Assembly: GCA_963763575.1 (NCBI GenBank)
Contig: CAVXPD010000019.1
Span: 214,915 to 278,914, forward strand
Reading direction: 5' to 3'
Length of the DNA stretch: 64,000 bases
Source: Bog-473 sp963763575
Lineage (GTDB): Bacteria; Actinomycetota; Acidimicrobiia; Acidimicrobiales; RAAP-2
Each line of letters opens with the position of its first letter. The stretch's first letter is position 1. Positions 39,436 through 47,365 of the stretch are shown piece after piece. The notes beneath the pieces are model-generated. The model had not been told where the DNA came from. It saw only the letters and a list, made by a program, of their open reading frames with translations, and did no database searches. The translations under genes were made by a program, and so were the position numbers.

Positions 39436-40143
39436 GTGGAGCCCGAGTCCTCGACGGAAAGGCGCGACCCGGGCCGCTTCGGAGACCTGCGCCTCGCGCC
39501 GTCGGTCCTCTCTGCCGACTTCGGACGGCTGGCCGAACAAGTCGGTGAGGTGGCGCGCGCCGCCGACTGGTTGCACGTCGACGTCATGGACGGCCACTTC
39601 GTCCCCAACGTGACGATCGGGCCGCCGGTGGTTGCCTCATTGCGTCGGCACACCCCGCTGTTCTTCGACTGCCACCTCATGATGACCGAACCGGGTCGCT
39701 ACCTCCGCGACTTCGTCGAGGCCGGGGCCGACGGGTGCACCGTGCACGTCGAGATCGGCGACACCGACGAGCTCATCGCGCAGATGCGGCGTCTGGGTCT
39801 GCGCGCCGGGCTTGCGCTCAATCCGGACACCCCCTTCGAGGCGGTGCAGCCGTACCTCGGCGACGTCGACCTGGTGCTGTGCATGACCGTCTTCCCGGGC
39901 TTCGGCGGGCAGACGTTCATCGGCGAGGTGATGGAGAAGGTCCGTCACGTGCGGGCCGCCGTCGACGCCGGCGGGCTCGACCTCGACATCGAGGTCGACG
40001 GGGGGATCGACGCGGAGACGGCGCCGGTGGCGGCCGCTGCGGGCGCCAACGTCTTCGTCGCCGGCAGCGCGATCTTCGGCCACGACCCGCCCTGGCAGGC
40101 GGCCGAGGCGATCCGCGCCTCGTTGCACGACGGCACCCGGTGA
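39436..40143 (+). CDS. rpe: Ribulose-phosphate 3-epimerase
   Basis: About 235 residues. It interconverts ribulose-5-phosphate and xylulose-5-phosphate. LAPSVLSADFGRLAEQV, LHVDVMDGHFVPNVTIGP, CHLMMTEPGRYL and FPGFGGQTFI carry the metal and substrate residues, and IEVDGGID the catalytic Asp. GTG at 39436 is preferred; it gives a 17-residue polar arm before the first strand. It starts 17 bp after the methyltransferase stop. Confidence 0.93.
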   Translation: MEPESSTERRDPGRFGDLRLAPSVLSADFGRLAEQVGEVARAADWLHVDVMDGHFVPNVTIGPPVVASLRRHTPLFFDCHLMMTEPGRYLRDFVEAGADGCTVHVEIGDTDELIAQMRRLGLRAGLALNPDTPFEAVQPYLGDVDLVLCMTVFPGFGGQTFIGEVMEKVRHVRAAVDAGGLDLDIEVDGGIDAETAPVAAAAGANVFVAGSAIFGHDPPWQAAEAIRASLHDGTR

Positions 40144-40177
40144 ACCCCAGTGAGCCCCCGGTGAACCCCCGGTGAGG
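40136..40177. repeat. Short imperfect tandem repeat at the rpe 3' end
   Basis: CCGGTGAACCCC, AGTGAGCCCC, CCGGTGAACCCC and CCGGTGAGG follow one another, so the rpe stop codon lies within a 10-12 bp repeat unit. Probably replication slippage; no function seen. Confidence 0.5.
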
Positions 40178-40206
40178 GCCGGGGACGTCGTGACGAGCCG
40201 GCGCGG

Positions 40207-41368
40207 GTGACCACGGCGACGCCGCGCGCCGTGGTCGTCGGCGCCGGCATCGTCGGCACGTGGCACGCAGTCGAGCTCGTGGAGGCAGGGTTCCGGGTGG
40301 ATCACCTCGAGGCCGATGCCGCGCCCACCGGTGCGTCCGTGCGCAACTTCGGGCTCGTGTGGGTCAGTGGCCGCCGTTCGGGGGACGAGCTCGACGCGGC
40401 GCAGCGCGCCCGGAGCCGCTGGGAAGAGATCGGGGCGGAGGTCCCCGGCATCGGGTTCCGGGCCAACGGGTCGCTGACCGTTGCCACCAACGAGGCCGAG
40501 CGCGCCGTCATGGAGCAGTTCGCCGCGCAGCGCCGAGGCGGCCGAGCGGGCCATTGAGTTCCTCGAGCCCGACGAGGCCCGCGTCCGCAACCCCGGCGTG
40601 GCCGGCGACGTCACCGGCGCACTGCACTGCAGCAGGGACGCCGTGGTCGAACCGAGGCAGGCGCCGGGCGCGTTGCGAGCTCACCTGGCGGCGCGCGCGC
40701 CGGCGCGCTACCAGTTCCATCCGTGCCGGCGCGTCAGCGCGCTCGGCGTCCGCCGCGTCACGGACACCGAGGGCACCCACTGGGACGGCGACCTCGTCGT
40801 CGTGGCGACGGGCGCCGCCTACGACCAGCTGCCCGAGGCGTCCGCGTTCGCGGCGCAGCTCCGGCGGGTCCGGCTCCAGATGCTCGAGACGGAGCCGTAC
40901 GACACGGTGCTGACGACGTCGCTGGCCGACGCCGACTCGCTCCGCTACTACCCGGCCTACGAGAAGGCGACGCTGAGCGCGCTCGGAGCGCAGGACGCCA
41001 TGGCCGCCGAACACCACCTCCAGCTGCTGCTGGTGCAGCGGCCCGACCGTGCGCTGACCATCGGCGACACGCACGCGTACACCGAACCCTTCGATTTCGC
41101 CTTGCGCGAGGATGCGACCGGCGAGCTCTTGGCCCGGGCCCGCCACATCCTGGGAGCCGACCTGCCGCCGGTGCGGTGGCGTTGGGAGGGCGTCTACGCG
41201 CAGTGCCTCGACGGCCGGGTCTGCCTGCGCGAGCAGATCGCCCCCGGCGTCTGGTTGGTGACCGGCCCGGGCGGGCGCGGCATGACCTGCTCGCCGGCGA
41301 TCGCGGCCGACACGCTGCGAGCGGCGGGCGTGGGCCCCACGAGCGACACGAGGGGACGAACCGCATGA
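40207..41368 (+). CDS. FAD-dependent oxidase of phosphonate neighbourhoods (TIGR03364-like), frame broken
   Basis: Read across one extra base, this is a 386-residue DAO-type flavoprotein. The Rossmann loop is VVVGAGIVGTWHAVELVEAG; the C-terminal half has VTGPGGRGMTCSPAIA. Frame 1 is good to VMEQFAA, then stops at 40555-40557; the next frame continues AEAAERAIEFLEPDEARVRNPG. The switch lies between 40521 and 40550. Members of this family are usually next to a PhnX-like hydrolase, as here, and are thought to oxidise an amino- or hydroxy-phosphonate to an aldehyde. Sequence error or a true mutation are both possible for this non-essential gene. GTG at 40207; the stop overlaps the next ATG (ATGA). 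Confidence 0.8.
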
Positions 41369-42042
41369 TCGGCCCCTTTGCCCTCGCCTGCCTCGACATG
41401 GCGGGCACCACGGTGCGTGACGACGGCACCGTCGAGGCCGCCTTCGCCGCGGCCCTCGACGCCGTGGGCGTCACACCCGACAGCCCCCGTCGCGCCGAAG
41501 CGGCGCGCGTGGTGCGGGACACGATGGGGTGGTCCAAAGCCGACGTGTTCGCCAGGCTCTTCGAACCGGGAGAGGCCGGGCGGGCGACCGACGCGTTCGC
41601 CGCGGCCTACGAGGCGCTGGTCGCCGCGGGCTCGGTGGAGCCGGTGCCGGGCGCGCTCGACGTCATCCGCTCGCTCCGGGCGGGCGGTGTCCAGGTCTGC
41701 CTCACGACCGGCTTCGCCCCCTCGACCCGCGACGCCGTCCTGGCCGCCCTGGGGTGGGGGCGCGAGATCGACCTGGCGCTCGCCCCGGCGGACGTGGGGC
41801 GGGGCCGGCCGGCACCGGACCTGGTGCTCGGCGCCATGACCAGGCTGGGCGTCGGGGACCCCCGCGCCGTGGTCGTCGTCGGCGACACCGTGAGCGACCT
41901 CGAGGCCGGGACGGCCGCCGGCGCCGGGGCCGTCGTAGGGGTGCTCAGCGGCGCCCACGACGAGGCGGCGCTGGCCGCGGCGCCGCACTCGGCCCTCCTG
42001 GCCGACGTCACCGGACTGGTCGAGCTGATGGAGCGATCGTGA
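41365..42042 (+). CDS. Phosphonatase-like HAD hydrolase (PhnX-like, TIGR03351 type)
   Basis: 225 residues of the haloacid dehalogenase superfamily. Motif I is CLDMAGTTV, recalling the DxAGT of phosphonatases and not the usual DxDGT. Motif II is CLTTGF, motif III lies in GRGRPAPD, and motif IV is VVVVGDTVSDLEAG. The helical cap domain is between motifs I and II (TMGWSKADVFARLF). The true phosphonoacetaldehyde hydrolase PhnX uses a cap Lys as Schiff base; family members like this one are its closest relatives with unproven substrate. It is translationally coupled to the oxidase, so the pair probably forms one catabolic step sequence. No phosphonate transporter is in the window. Confidence 0.82.
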   Translation: MIGPFALACLDMAGTTVRDDGTVEAAFAAALDAVGVTPDSPRRAEAARVVRDTMGWSKADVFARLFEPGEAGRATDAFAAAYEALVAAGSVEPVPGALDVIRSLRAGGVQVCLTTGFAPSTRDAVLAALGWGREIDLALAPADVGRGRPAPDLVLGAMTRLGVGDPRAVVVVGDTVSDLEAGTAAGAGAVVGVLSGAHDEAALAAAPHSALLADVTGLVELMERS

Positions 42043-42043
42043 C

Positions 42044-42059
42044 CCCCTCTGAACAGGGG
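42044..42059 (+). terminator. Small hairpin after the PhnX-like gene
   Basis: CCCCT (42044-42048) pairs with AGGGG (42055-42059) around a 6-nt loop, immediately after the stop and followed by TTGT. Short stem; termination is only suggested. Confidence 0.35.
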
Positions 42060-42091
42060 TTGTCGACGGAAAATGAAACGTGTTCTATAAT
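42060..42091 (+). promoter_or_regulatory. ribD promoter with overlapping KstR-like palindrome
   Basis: TATAAT (42086-42091) is a perfect -10 box, rare in this window, with TTGTCG 20 bp upstream as a possible -35. TGAAACGTGTTCTA at 42074-42087 fits TnnAACnnGTTnnA, the site known for the TetR-type steroid regulator KstR, and overlaps the -10. An 80-bp AT-richer leader follows to ribD; no FMN riboswitch is present. Confidence 0.55.
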
Positions 42092-42137
42092 TGCCGGGAA
42101 CAGGGCCGGGCTCCCGACCCGGATGAGGAAACGAGCC

Positions 42138-43226
42138 ATGGACGATCTCGAGCACATGCGCCGGGCGATGGCGCTGGCCGAAGAGGTCCGGGCGAGCACG
42201 GCCCCCAACCCCTGGGTGGGAGCGGTCGTCGTGCCGGCGGGGACCTCGGACCCGGCGGGGGGGTCAGCCAGCGGAGACCCGTCTGCGCCACCGTCTTACG
42301 AGGGCGCGACCGCCCCGCCCGGCGGTCCGCACGCCGAGGTCACCGCCCTCGCCGCGGCCGGGCCGGCCGCCCGCGGGGCCACGCTCTACGCCACCCTCGA
42401 GCCTTGCGCCCACCACGGCCGGACCCCTCCGTGCACCGACGCCATCGTCGCGGCGGGCGTGGCCCGCGTCGTGATCGGGGTCGAGGACCCCGACCCCCAG
42501 GTGGCGGGCCGGGGCATCGCCGTGCTCGAGGAGGCCGGCATCGACGTGACCGTCGGCGTAGCGGCCGGCGAGGTGGCCGAACAGCTCGCCCCCTACTTGA
42601 AGCACCGCAGGACGGGGCGTCCGTGGGTGGTGCTCAAGCTGGCGGCCAGCCTCGACGCGCGCACCGCCGCACCGGACGGGACCAGCCGCTGGATCACGGG
42701 CGAGGCCGCCCGCCGCGACGTCCACCGGCTCCGGGCCCGCTCCGACGCCGTCCTCGTGGGAGCCGGCACCGTGCGGGCCGACGACCCCGAGCTGACGGTC
42801 CGGCTCGACGGCGACGGCAACGGTGACGGCGACGGCAACGGCAACGGTGACGGCGACCGTGACGGCCACGGCCCTGGCGAGCGGCCCCAGCCCCTGCGGG
42901 TCGTCTTGGGCCAGGCCCCCGAGGACGCCAAGGTGCGACCGGCGCTCGAACTGAGCGGCGACCTGCCCGACGTCCTGGCCGAACTGGGCCGGCGCGGGGT
43001 GCTCCAGTTGCTCGTCGAGGGAGGGGCCACGGTGGCCCACGACTTCCACGCGGCGGGCCTCGTCGACCGCTACGTGCTCTACCTCGCACCCGTCTTCTTC
43101 GGGGGCGACGACGCCCGCCCGCTCTTTGCCGGGCCCGGGGCTGGCACAATTGCGGATGTGTGGAGAGGAAAGTTGGTGTCCGTCGAGCGCATCGGAGAGG
43201 ACCTGCGCGTGGAGGTTGCGGCGTGA
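42138..43226 (+). CDS. ribD: Bifunctional riboflavin deaminase/reductase RibD
   Basis: 362 residues. The N-terminal deaminase has MRRAMALAEEVRASTAPNPWVGAVVV, the zinc His-Ala-Glu in PHAEVTAL and EPCAHHGRTPPC. The C-terminal reductase has LKLAASLDARTA, RWITGEAARRDVHRLRARSDAVLVGAGTV and LVEGGATVAHDF. It catalyses two steps from the GTP cyclohydrolase II product. Two unusual inserts stand out: about 30 Gly/Ser/Pro-rich residues before the HAE motif, and a Gly-Asp-Asn repeat (DGDGNGDGDGNGNGDGD) in the reductase domain. ATG at 42138 has GAGGA 8 nt upstream. It starts the rib operon. Confidence 0.92.
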   Translation: MDDLEHMRRAMALAEEVRASTAPNPWVGAVVVPAGTSDPAGGSASGDPSAPPSYEGATAPPGGPHAEVTALAAAGPAARGATLYATLEPCAHHGRTPPCTDAIVAAGVARVVIGVEDPDPQVAGRGIAVLEEAGIDVTVGVAAGEVAEQLAPYLKHRRTGRPWVVLKLAASLDARTAAPDGTSRWITGEAARRDVHRLRARSDAVLVGAGTVRADDPELTVRLDGDGNGDGDGNGNGDGDRDGHGPGERPQPLRVVLGQAPEDAKVRPALELSGDLPDVLAELGRRGVLQLLVEGGATVAHDFHAAGLVDRYVLYLAPVFFGGDDARPLFAGPGAGTIADVWRGKLVSVERIGEDLRVEVAA

Positions 43227-44446
43227 TGGGATTCTCGACCGTCAAAGAAGCCATCGACGCCATCGGTCGCCTCGGCATGGTGGTGGTCGTCGACGACCAG
43301 GATCGGGAGAACGAGGGCGACCTGGTCATGGCGGCCGAGGCGGCGACGCCCGAGAAGATCGCGTTCTTCTTGACCCACACGTCCGGCGTGATCTGCGTGC
43401 CGATGCTGCCCGAGCGCGCCGACTTGCTCGACCTGCCGCTCATGGTGACGGCCAACACGGAGGCCCAGCGGACCGCCTTCACGGTCAGTGTCGACTACCG
43501 GCACGGCACGACGACCGGCATCTCGGCGGCCGACCGAGCCTCCACCATCGCTTCGCTGATCGACCCGAACACGCGGCCGAACGACCTCAACCGGCCCGGG
43601 CACATCTTCCCGTTGCGCTACCGGGCCGGCGGCGTGCTCAAGCGGGCCGGCCACACCGAGGCCACCGTCGACCTGAGCCGCGCCGCGGGGCTGTCGCCGG
43701 CGGGCGTGCTCTGCGAGGTCGTCACGGAGGACAAGTCGGAGATGGCCCGCCTGCCCGACCTGGAGCGCTTCGCCAAGAAGTACGACCTGCCGCTCATCTC
43801 CATCGCCGACCTCATCCGGTACCGGCGTCAGAACGAGAAGCTCGTGCGGCTCGTCTCCGAGGCGCGTATCCCGGCGAAGGGTCGCGAGTTCCGGGCGATG
43901 GTCTACGAGTCGGTGCTCGACAACGAGCAGCACCTGGCGCTCGTGATGGGCGACGTGGACGGCGAGGACGACGTGCTCGTGCGGGTCCACTCCGAGTGCC
44001 TCACCGGCGACGTGTTCGGCTCGCTGCGCTGTGACTGCGGGCCACAACTGCACGCGGCGCTCGCCATGATCGAGGAGGAGGGCCGGGGCGTCCTGATCTA
44101 TCTGCGCGGCCATGAAGGTCGCGGCATCGGCCTCGGCCACAAGATCCGCGCCTACCAGCTCCAAGAGGAAGGCCACGACACGGTCGACGCCAACCTCCGG
44201 CAAGGCCTCCCCGTCGACAGCCGCGAGTACGGGATCGGCGCGCAGATGCTGGTCGACCTCGGCGTCACGACCATGCGGCTCATGACGAACAACCCGGTCA
44301 AGTACGGAGGTCTCGAGGGCTTCGGCCTCGACATCACCGAGCGCGTCCCGCTGCTGACCTCCGCCAACCCGGAGAACATTGCGTACCTCCGTACCAAGCA
44401 GGAGCGGATGGGTCACCTGCTGCACGGCCTCGACGACGTGCTGTGA
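43226..44446 (+). CDS. ribBA: Bifunctional 3,4-dihydroxy-2-butanone-4-phosphate synthase / GTP cyclohydrolase II
   Basis: 406 residues. The RibB half has VVVVDDQDRENEGDLVMAAE and RPGHIFPLRY..GVLKRAGHTEA. The RibA half has the zinc Cys set SECLTGDVFGSLRCDCG, LRGHEGRGIGLGHKI and MTNNPVKYGGL. The two halves make the two riboflavin precursors from ribulose-5-phosphate and GTP. ATG at 43226 overlaps the ribD stop (TGATG); a GTG one codon earlier is possible. ribE, normally between ribD and ribBA in actinobacteria, is absent. Confidence 0.96.
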   Translation: MGFSTVKEAIDAIGRLGMVVVVDDQDRENEGDLVMAAEAATPEKIAFFLTHTSGVICVPMLPERADLLDLPLMVTANTEAQRTAFTVSVDYRHGTTTGISAADRASTIASLIDPNTRPNDLNRPGHIFPLRYRAGGVLKRAGHTEATVDLSRAAGLSPAGVLCEVVTEDKSEMARLPDLERFAKKYDLPLISIADLIRYRRQNEKLVRLVSEARIPAKGREFRAMVYESVLDNEQHLALVMGDVDGEDDVLVRVHSECLTGDVFGSLRCDCGPQLHAALAMIEEEGRGVLIYLRGHEGRGIGLGHKIRAYQLQEEGHDTVDANLRQGLPVDSREYGIGAQMLVDLGVTTMRLMTNNPVKYGGLEGFGLDITERVPLLTSANPENIAYLRTKQERMGHLLHGLDDVL

Positions 44447-44493
44447 CACAGTGAGGGCGTGACCCTCCGGCGACTGCCCCCCAGCCACGCCTG

Positions 44494-45027
44494 ATGGCCG
44501 GCTCCGACCTCTACGCGCTGCCCGACGGAGCGGTCGACGACGTCGCCACCAGGGTCGGGATGTCGCTCCAGGGCGAGCAGAACGGGACCGGACTGCGCAT
44601 GGGCGTCGCCTGCGCGGTCTTCAACGGCGGCATCACGCTGCGCCTGCTCGATGGCGCGCTCGCCGCGCTGGCCGAGGCGGGCACCGACCGCCGGGACATC
44701 AGCGTCGCCTGGGCCCCGGGCGCCTTCGAGCTGCCGCTGATCGCGCGGGCCTTCGCGCGGGCGGGCAAGGTCGACGCGGTCCTGTGTCTCGGCGCCGTCA
44801 TCCGGGGCGACACCGGCCATTACGACTTCGTGGCGGGGGAGTGCGCGTCGGGCATCCAGCGCGTGCAACTCGACACGGGCGTCCCGGTCGTCTTCGGCGT
44901 CCTCACCACCGACACCCTGGACCAGGCCCTCGAGCGGTCCGAGCCGGACGAGACCAACAAGGGCCGGGAGGCCGCGCAGACCGGGATCGAGATGGTACGG
45001 CTGCTTCGCAGCGCGCCCCTGTCCTAG
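44494..45027 (+). CDS. ribH: 6,7-dimethyl-8-ribityllumazine synthase
   Basis: 177 residues. It joins the RibBA and RibD pathway products to the lumazine that riboflavin synthase then uses. VACAVFNGGITLRLLDGA, APGAFELPLIARAF, LGAVIRGDTGHYDFVAGE with the catalytic His, and VVFGVLTTDTLDQALER are canonical. A 25-residue polar N-terminal arm (from MAGSDLYALPDG) precedes the fold. It follows ribBA by 47 bp. Confidence 0.95.
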   Translation: MAGSDLYALPDGAVDDVATRVGMSLQGEQNGTGLRMGVACAVFNGGITLRLLDGALAALAEAGTDRRDISVAWAPGAFELPLIARAFARAGKVDAVLCLGAVIRGDTGHYDFVAGECASGIQRVQLDTGVPVVFGVLTTDTLDQALERSEPDETNKGREAAQTGIEMVRLLRSAPLS

Positions 45028-45052
45028 GCGCGGGCCGCTGTCCGACAGGGCC

Positions 45053-45478
45053 TCAGTACAGGATCAGCTGTGTGCAGCGATACGAGGCCATCAACCTCTC
45101 GGTCGTCTCGTTGGTCACCTTCGCGTCCCAGACCTGCGTGGTGCGCCCCGTGTGCAGGGGCGAGGCCGTCGCCATGATGAGGTCGCCCTCGGTGGCGCTC
45201 GAGATGAAGTTGGCCGCGCAGTCCACGGTGGTGAAGCTCTTGGCGCCCGCCGGCCAATGGTGGTTGACGCCGAACGCGCACAACGCGTCGGCCAGCGTGA
45301 TGACGACGGGCGCCCACAGGTAGCCGGTCCCCGCGATGAGGTCGTGGTGGACGGTCAGGCGGGCGACGGGGTCCCGGCCGTCACCGTCCATCGGGATCTC
45401 GATCCCGAGCAGGTTCAAGAAGTTGAAGACGTCGTAAGGGGGAGGCACCCGGACAGCTTGCCGCACGGCCGGCGACAC
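45053..45478 (-). CDS. PaaI-type hotdog-fold thioesterase-like protein
   Basis: About 141 residues. YDVFNFLNLLGIEIP is followed by VHHDLIAGTGYLWAPVVITLADALCAFGV, the long hotdog helix with a catalytic-type Asp, and by strands FTTVDCAANFISSATEGDLIMATASPLHTGRTTQVWDAKVTN. This is the PaaI/YbgC-like acyl-CoA thioesterase pattern. Substrate unknown. The start is unsure; GTG at 45478 is taken, with further GTG codons at VRQAV and VPPPYD. It is convergent with ribH (25 bp) and divergent from hisG (94 bp). Confidence 0.75.
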   Translation of the reverse strand: MSPAVRQAVRVPPPYDVFNFLNLLGIEIPMDGDGRDPVARLTVHHDLIAGTGYLWAPVVITLADALCAFGVNHHWPAGAKSFTTVDCAANFISSATEGDLIMATASPLHTGRTTQVWDAKVTNETTERLMASYRCTQLILY

Positions 45479-45572
45479 CCGCCGCCGATAGCAGCCCCCG
45501 ATACCTTGGCGCCGCTGCCGAGTCCCGCCCCCGCACGGGGGACGTCCCGCCCGTCTGCGAAGATCTAGGGCC

Positions 45573-46469
45573 ATGCTCCGCCTCGTCCTGCCCAAGGGCT
45601 CGCTCGAACGCGCCACCATGCAGCTCTTCGAAGACGCCGACCTGGCCGTCAATCGCACCTCGGAGGTGGCCTACCGCGCCAGCATCGCGGACCCGCGCAT
45701 CGGTGAGGTGCGGATCCTGCGGCCGCAGGAGATCCCCGTGTACGTGGCCGACGGCCTCTTCGACTTCGGCATCTGCGGGCGCGACAACATCGAGGAGCGG
45801 GGAAGCAAGGTCGTCTCGCTCGGTGAGCTCTCCTACTCGAAGGCCACCGCCAACCCGGCCCGCATCGTGCTGGCGGTCGGGACGGACAATCCCGCCGAGT
45901 CGCTCGCCCAACTCGCCGCCGGCCTGGCCGACCGGCCGGGCCGCCTGCGGGTGAGCACCGAGTTCCCCGAGCTGACGCGCCGTGCGCTCGCCGAACACGG
46001 CATCGAGGCCGACGTCGCCCTGTCCTACGGCGCGACCGAAGCCAAGATCCCCGACATTGCCGACGCGGTGGTGGACTTGACCGAGACGGGCAGCGCGCTG
46101 CGGGCAGCCGGCCTCAAGGTCATCGAGACGCTGCTCGTGTCGCACACCGAGCTCATCGCCAATCCGGATGCGGCGGCGGACTCGGACAAGCTCCACGCGA
46201 TGGAGCAGATCCTCACGCTGCTGCAGGGCACGCTCGAGGCCCGGGGCCGGGTGCTCGTGAAGCTCAACGTGGCGGCCGAGAACCTCGACGCGGTGCTCGC
46301 CGTCCTCCCCTCCATGCGGGCGCCGACCCTCTCGGAGCTCTCCGGCGGCGGCGCGTACGCGGTGGAGGCGGTCGTGGCCAAGTCGGACATCAACATCCTC
46401 ATCCCGGCGCTGCGCGACCAGGGCGCGACCGACATCTTGGAGATCCCGCTGTCAAAGATCGTCCACTGA
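45573..46469 (+). CDS. hisG: ATP phosphoribosyltransferase, long form
   Basis: 298 residues, the long form with a C-terminal ACT-like regulatory domain, so HisZ is not needed. It joins ATP and PRPP in the first step of histidine synthesis and is normally feedback-inhibited by histidine. LRLVLPKGSLERATMQLFEDADL is the N-terminal signature; DFGICGRDNIEE, ELTRRALAEHGIEADVALSYGATEAK and the PRPP segment DAVVDLTETGSALRAAGL follow. No hisE or other his gene is adjacent. The cold-shock-like gene starts 1 bp after the stop. Confidence 0.96.
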   Translation: MLRLVLPKGSLERATMQLFEDADLAVNRTSEVAYRASIADPRIGEVRILRPQEIPVYVADGLFDFGICGRDNIEERGSKVVSLGELSYSKATANPARIVLAVGTDNPAESLAQLAAGLADRPGRLRVSTEFPELTRRALAEHGIEADVALSYGATEAKIPDIADAVVDLTETGSALRAAGLKVIETLLVSHTELIANPDAAADSDKLHAMEQILTLLQGTLEARGRVLVKLNVAAENLDAVLAVLPSMRAPTLSELSGGGAYAVEAVVAKSDINILIPALRDQGATDILEIPLSKIVH

Positions 46470-46470
46470 C

Positions 46471-46701
46471 GTGGGCGGCCCCGCCCCGGCCACCGGGCCA
46501 CACCTCGGGCGCGTCACTTCGTTCGACGCGACGCGGGGGTTGGGCACGTTGAGGGACGACGGGGGAACGGACTACGACTTCCACGCCACGGCGATCACCG
46601 ACGGCACCCGCCGCATCGACGTCGGCGCGGCGGTGACCTTCACCGTGTCCCCGGGCCACCGGGGCCGCTGTGAGGCGCGCTCGTTGGTGGCGCTTCGCTG
46701 A
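46471..46701 (+). CDS. Small cold-shock-domain-like protein (76 aa)
   Basis: 76 residues with a cold-shock-like fold: GRVTSFDATRGLGTLRDDGGTDYDFHATAITDGTRRIDVGAAVTF mirrors the CspA pattern (G-V-K-F-F--E-K-G-F-G-F-I), but the aromatic RNP residues are mostly missing (GLGTLRDD, YDFHATAI), so nucleic-acid binding may be weak. GTG at 46471 lies 1 bp after the hisG stop, so it is likely co-transcribed. Its 3' end overlaps the convergent TetR gene by about 60 bp, which is unusual and makes one of the two ends doubtful. Confidence 0.7.
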   Translation: MGGPAPATGPHLGRVTSFDATRGLGTLRDDGGTDYDFHATAITDGTRRIDVGAAVTFTVSPGHRGRCEARSLVALR

Positions 46702-47320
46702 GGGAAACGGGGCTCTCGATTCCCCACGTGGTGTCCTCGTAGCGCCGCGCGAAGACCTCGAGGGCGGCGTCGACGCCGGCGCGGTCGCCGGTGGCGAGCA
46801 GGTCGAGCAGCAGCCCGCGGGTGACGGCGAGGCCGAGGCGAGCATGGGCGCGCTCGATGTCGGCCGGTACTCCCGCCATGGCGCCGAGGCCGGCGTTGGC
46901 CCGGAGCCAGTGCTCGATGTCGTCGCTCAGCAAGGGCAGTGCCGCCTCGTCACCTTGGAGCGCACGTCCGTAGAGGGCGAAGAAGAGCCGCTCGAAGCCT
47001 GCGACGGCGGGGTCGGCCACGTAGGCCCAGACGCGCCGGATGATCTCGTCCACCCGTTCGCCGGACGTCTCGCCGATCGCCTCGACCCGGGCCTCGGTGC
47101 GCGCCTCGACCTCGCGGACGACCTCGAGCAGCAGGCCGTCCTTGGAGCCGAAGTGGTACAGCAGCATGCGGTGGCTCGTCCCGACGGCCTCGGCGATGCG
47201 CCGCAGGCTCTGGTCGGCCAGGCCGTCGGCGACGAAGTGCTCGACCACGGCATCGAGGAGGCGCTTCTTGGCCGTCGCCCCCCGGCCGCGTCCAGCCCCA
47301 GCGTCGATTTGGCGGCTCAT
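46640..47320 (-). CDS. TetR/AcrR family transcriptional regulator
   Basis: 226 residues. The N-terminal helix-turn-helix reads ATAKKRLLDAVVEHFVADGLADQSLRRIAEAVGTSHRMLLYHFGSKDGLL, a standard TetR DNA-binding domain. The ligand-binding part has EVEARTEARVEAIGE and FERLFFALYGRALQG. The last 25 residues are Ser/Pro/Gly-rich. ATG at 47320 abuts a perfect palindrome (47320-47335), its probable operator. It is divergent from an SRPBCC gene 45 bp away, which is the likely target. The effector is unknown. Confidence 0.88.
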   Translation of the reverse strand: MSRQIDAGAGRGRGATAKKRLLDAVVEHFVADGLADQSLRRIAEAVGTSHRMLLYHFGSKDGLLLEVVREVEARTEARVEAIGETSGERVDEIIRRVWAYVADPAVAGFERLFFALYGRALQGDEAALPLLSDDIEHWLRANAGLGAMAGVPADIERAHARLGLAVTRGLLLDLLATGDRAGVDAALEVFARRYEDTTWGIESPVSLSEAPPTSAPHSGPGGPGTR

Positions 47321-47335
47321 GTACCAAATGGTACA
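47320..47335. promoter_or_regulatory. Palindromic operator TGTACC-AAAT-GGTACA
   Basis: A perfect 6-4-6 inverted repeat that begins at the first base of the TetR start codon and lies 30 bp from the divergent SRPBCC start. Repression of both genes by the TetR product is inferred. Confidence 0.65.
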
Positions 47336-47365
47336 TTCAAACGGATCGAGCGAAGGAGGCAGGCC

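Noticed and set aside
42043..42137. FMN riboswitch before ribD
   Set aside because: The 95-bp gap is too short and lacks the conserved RFN blocks.
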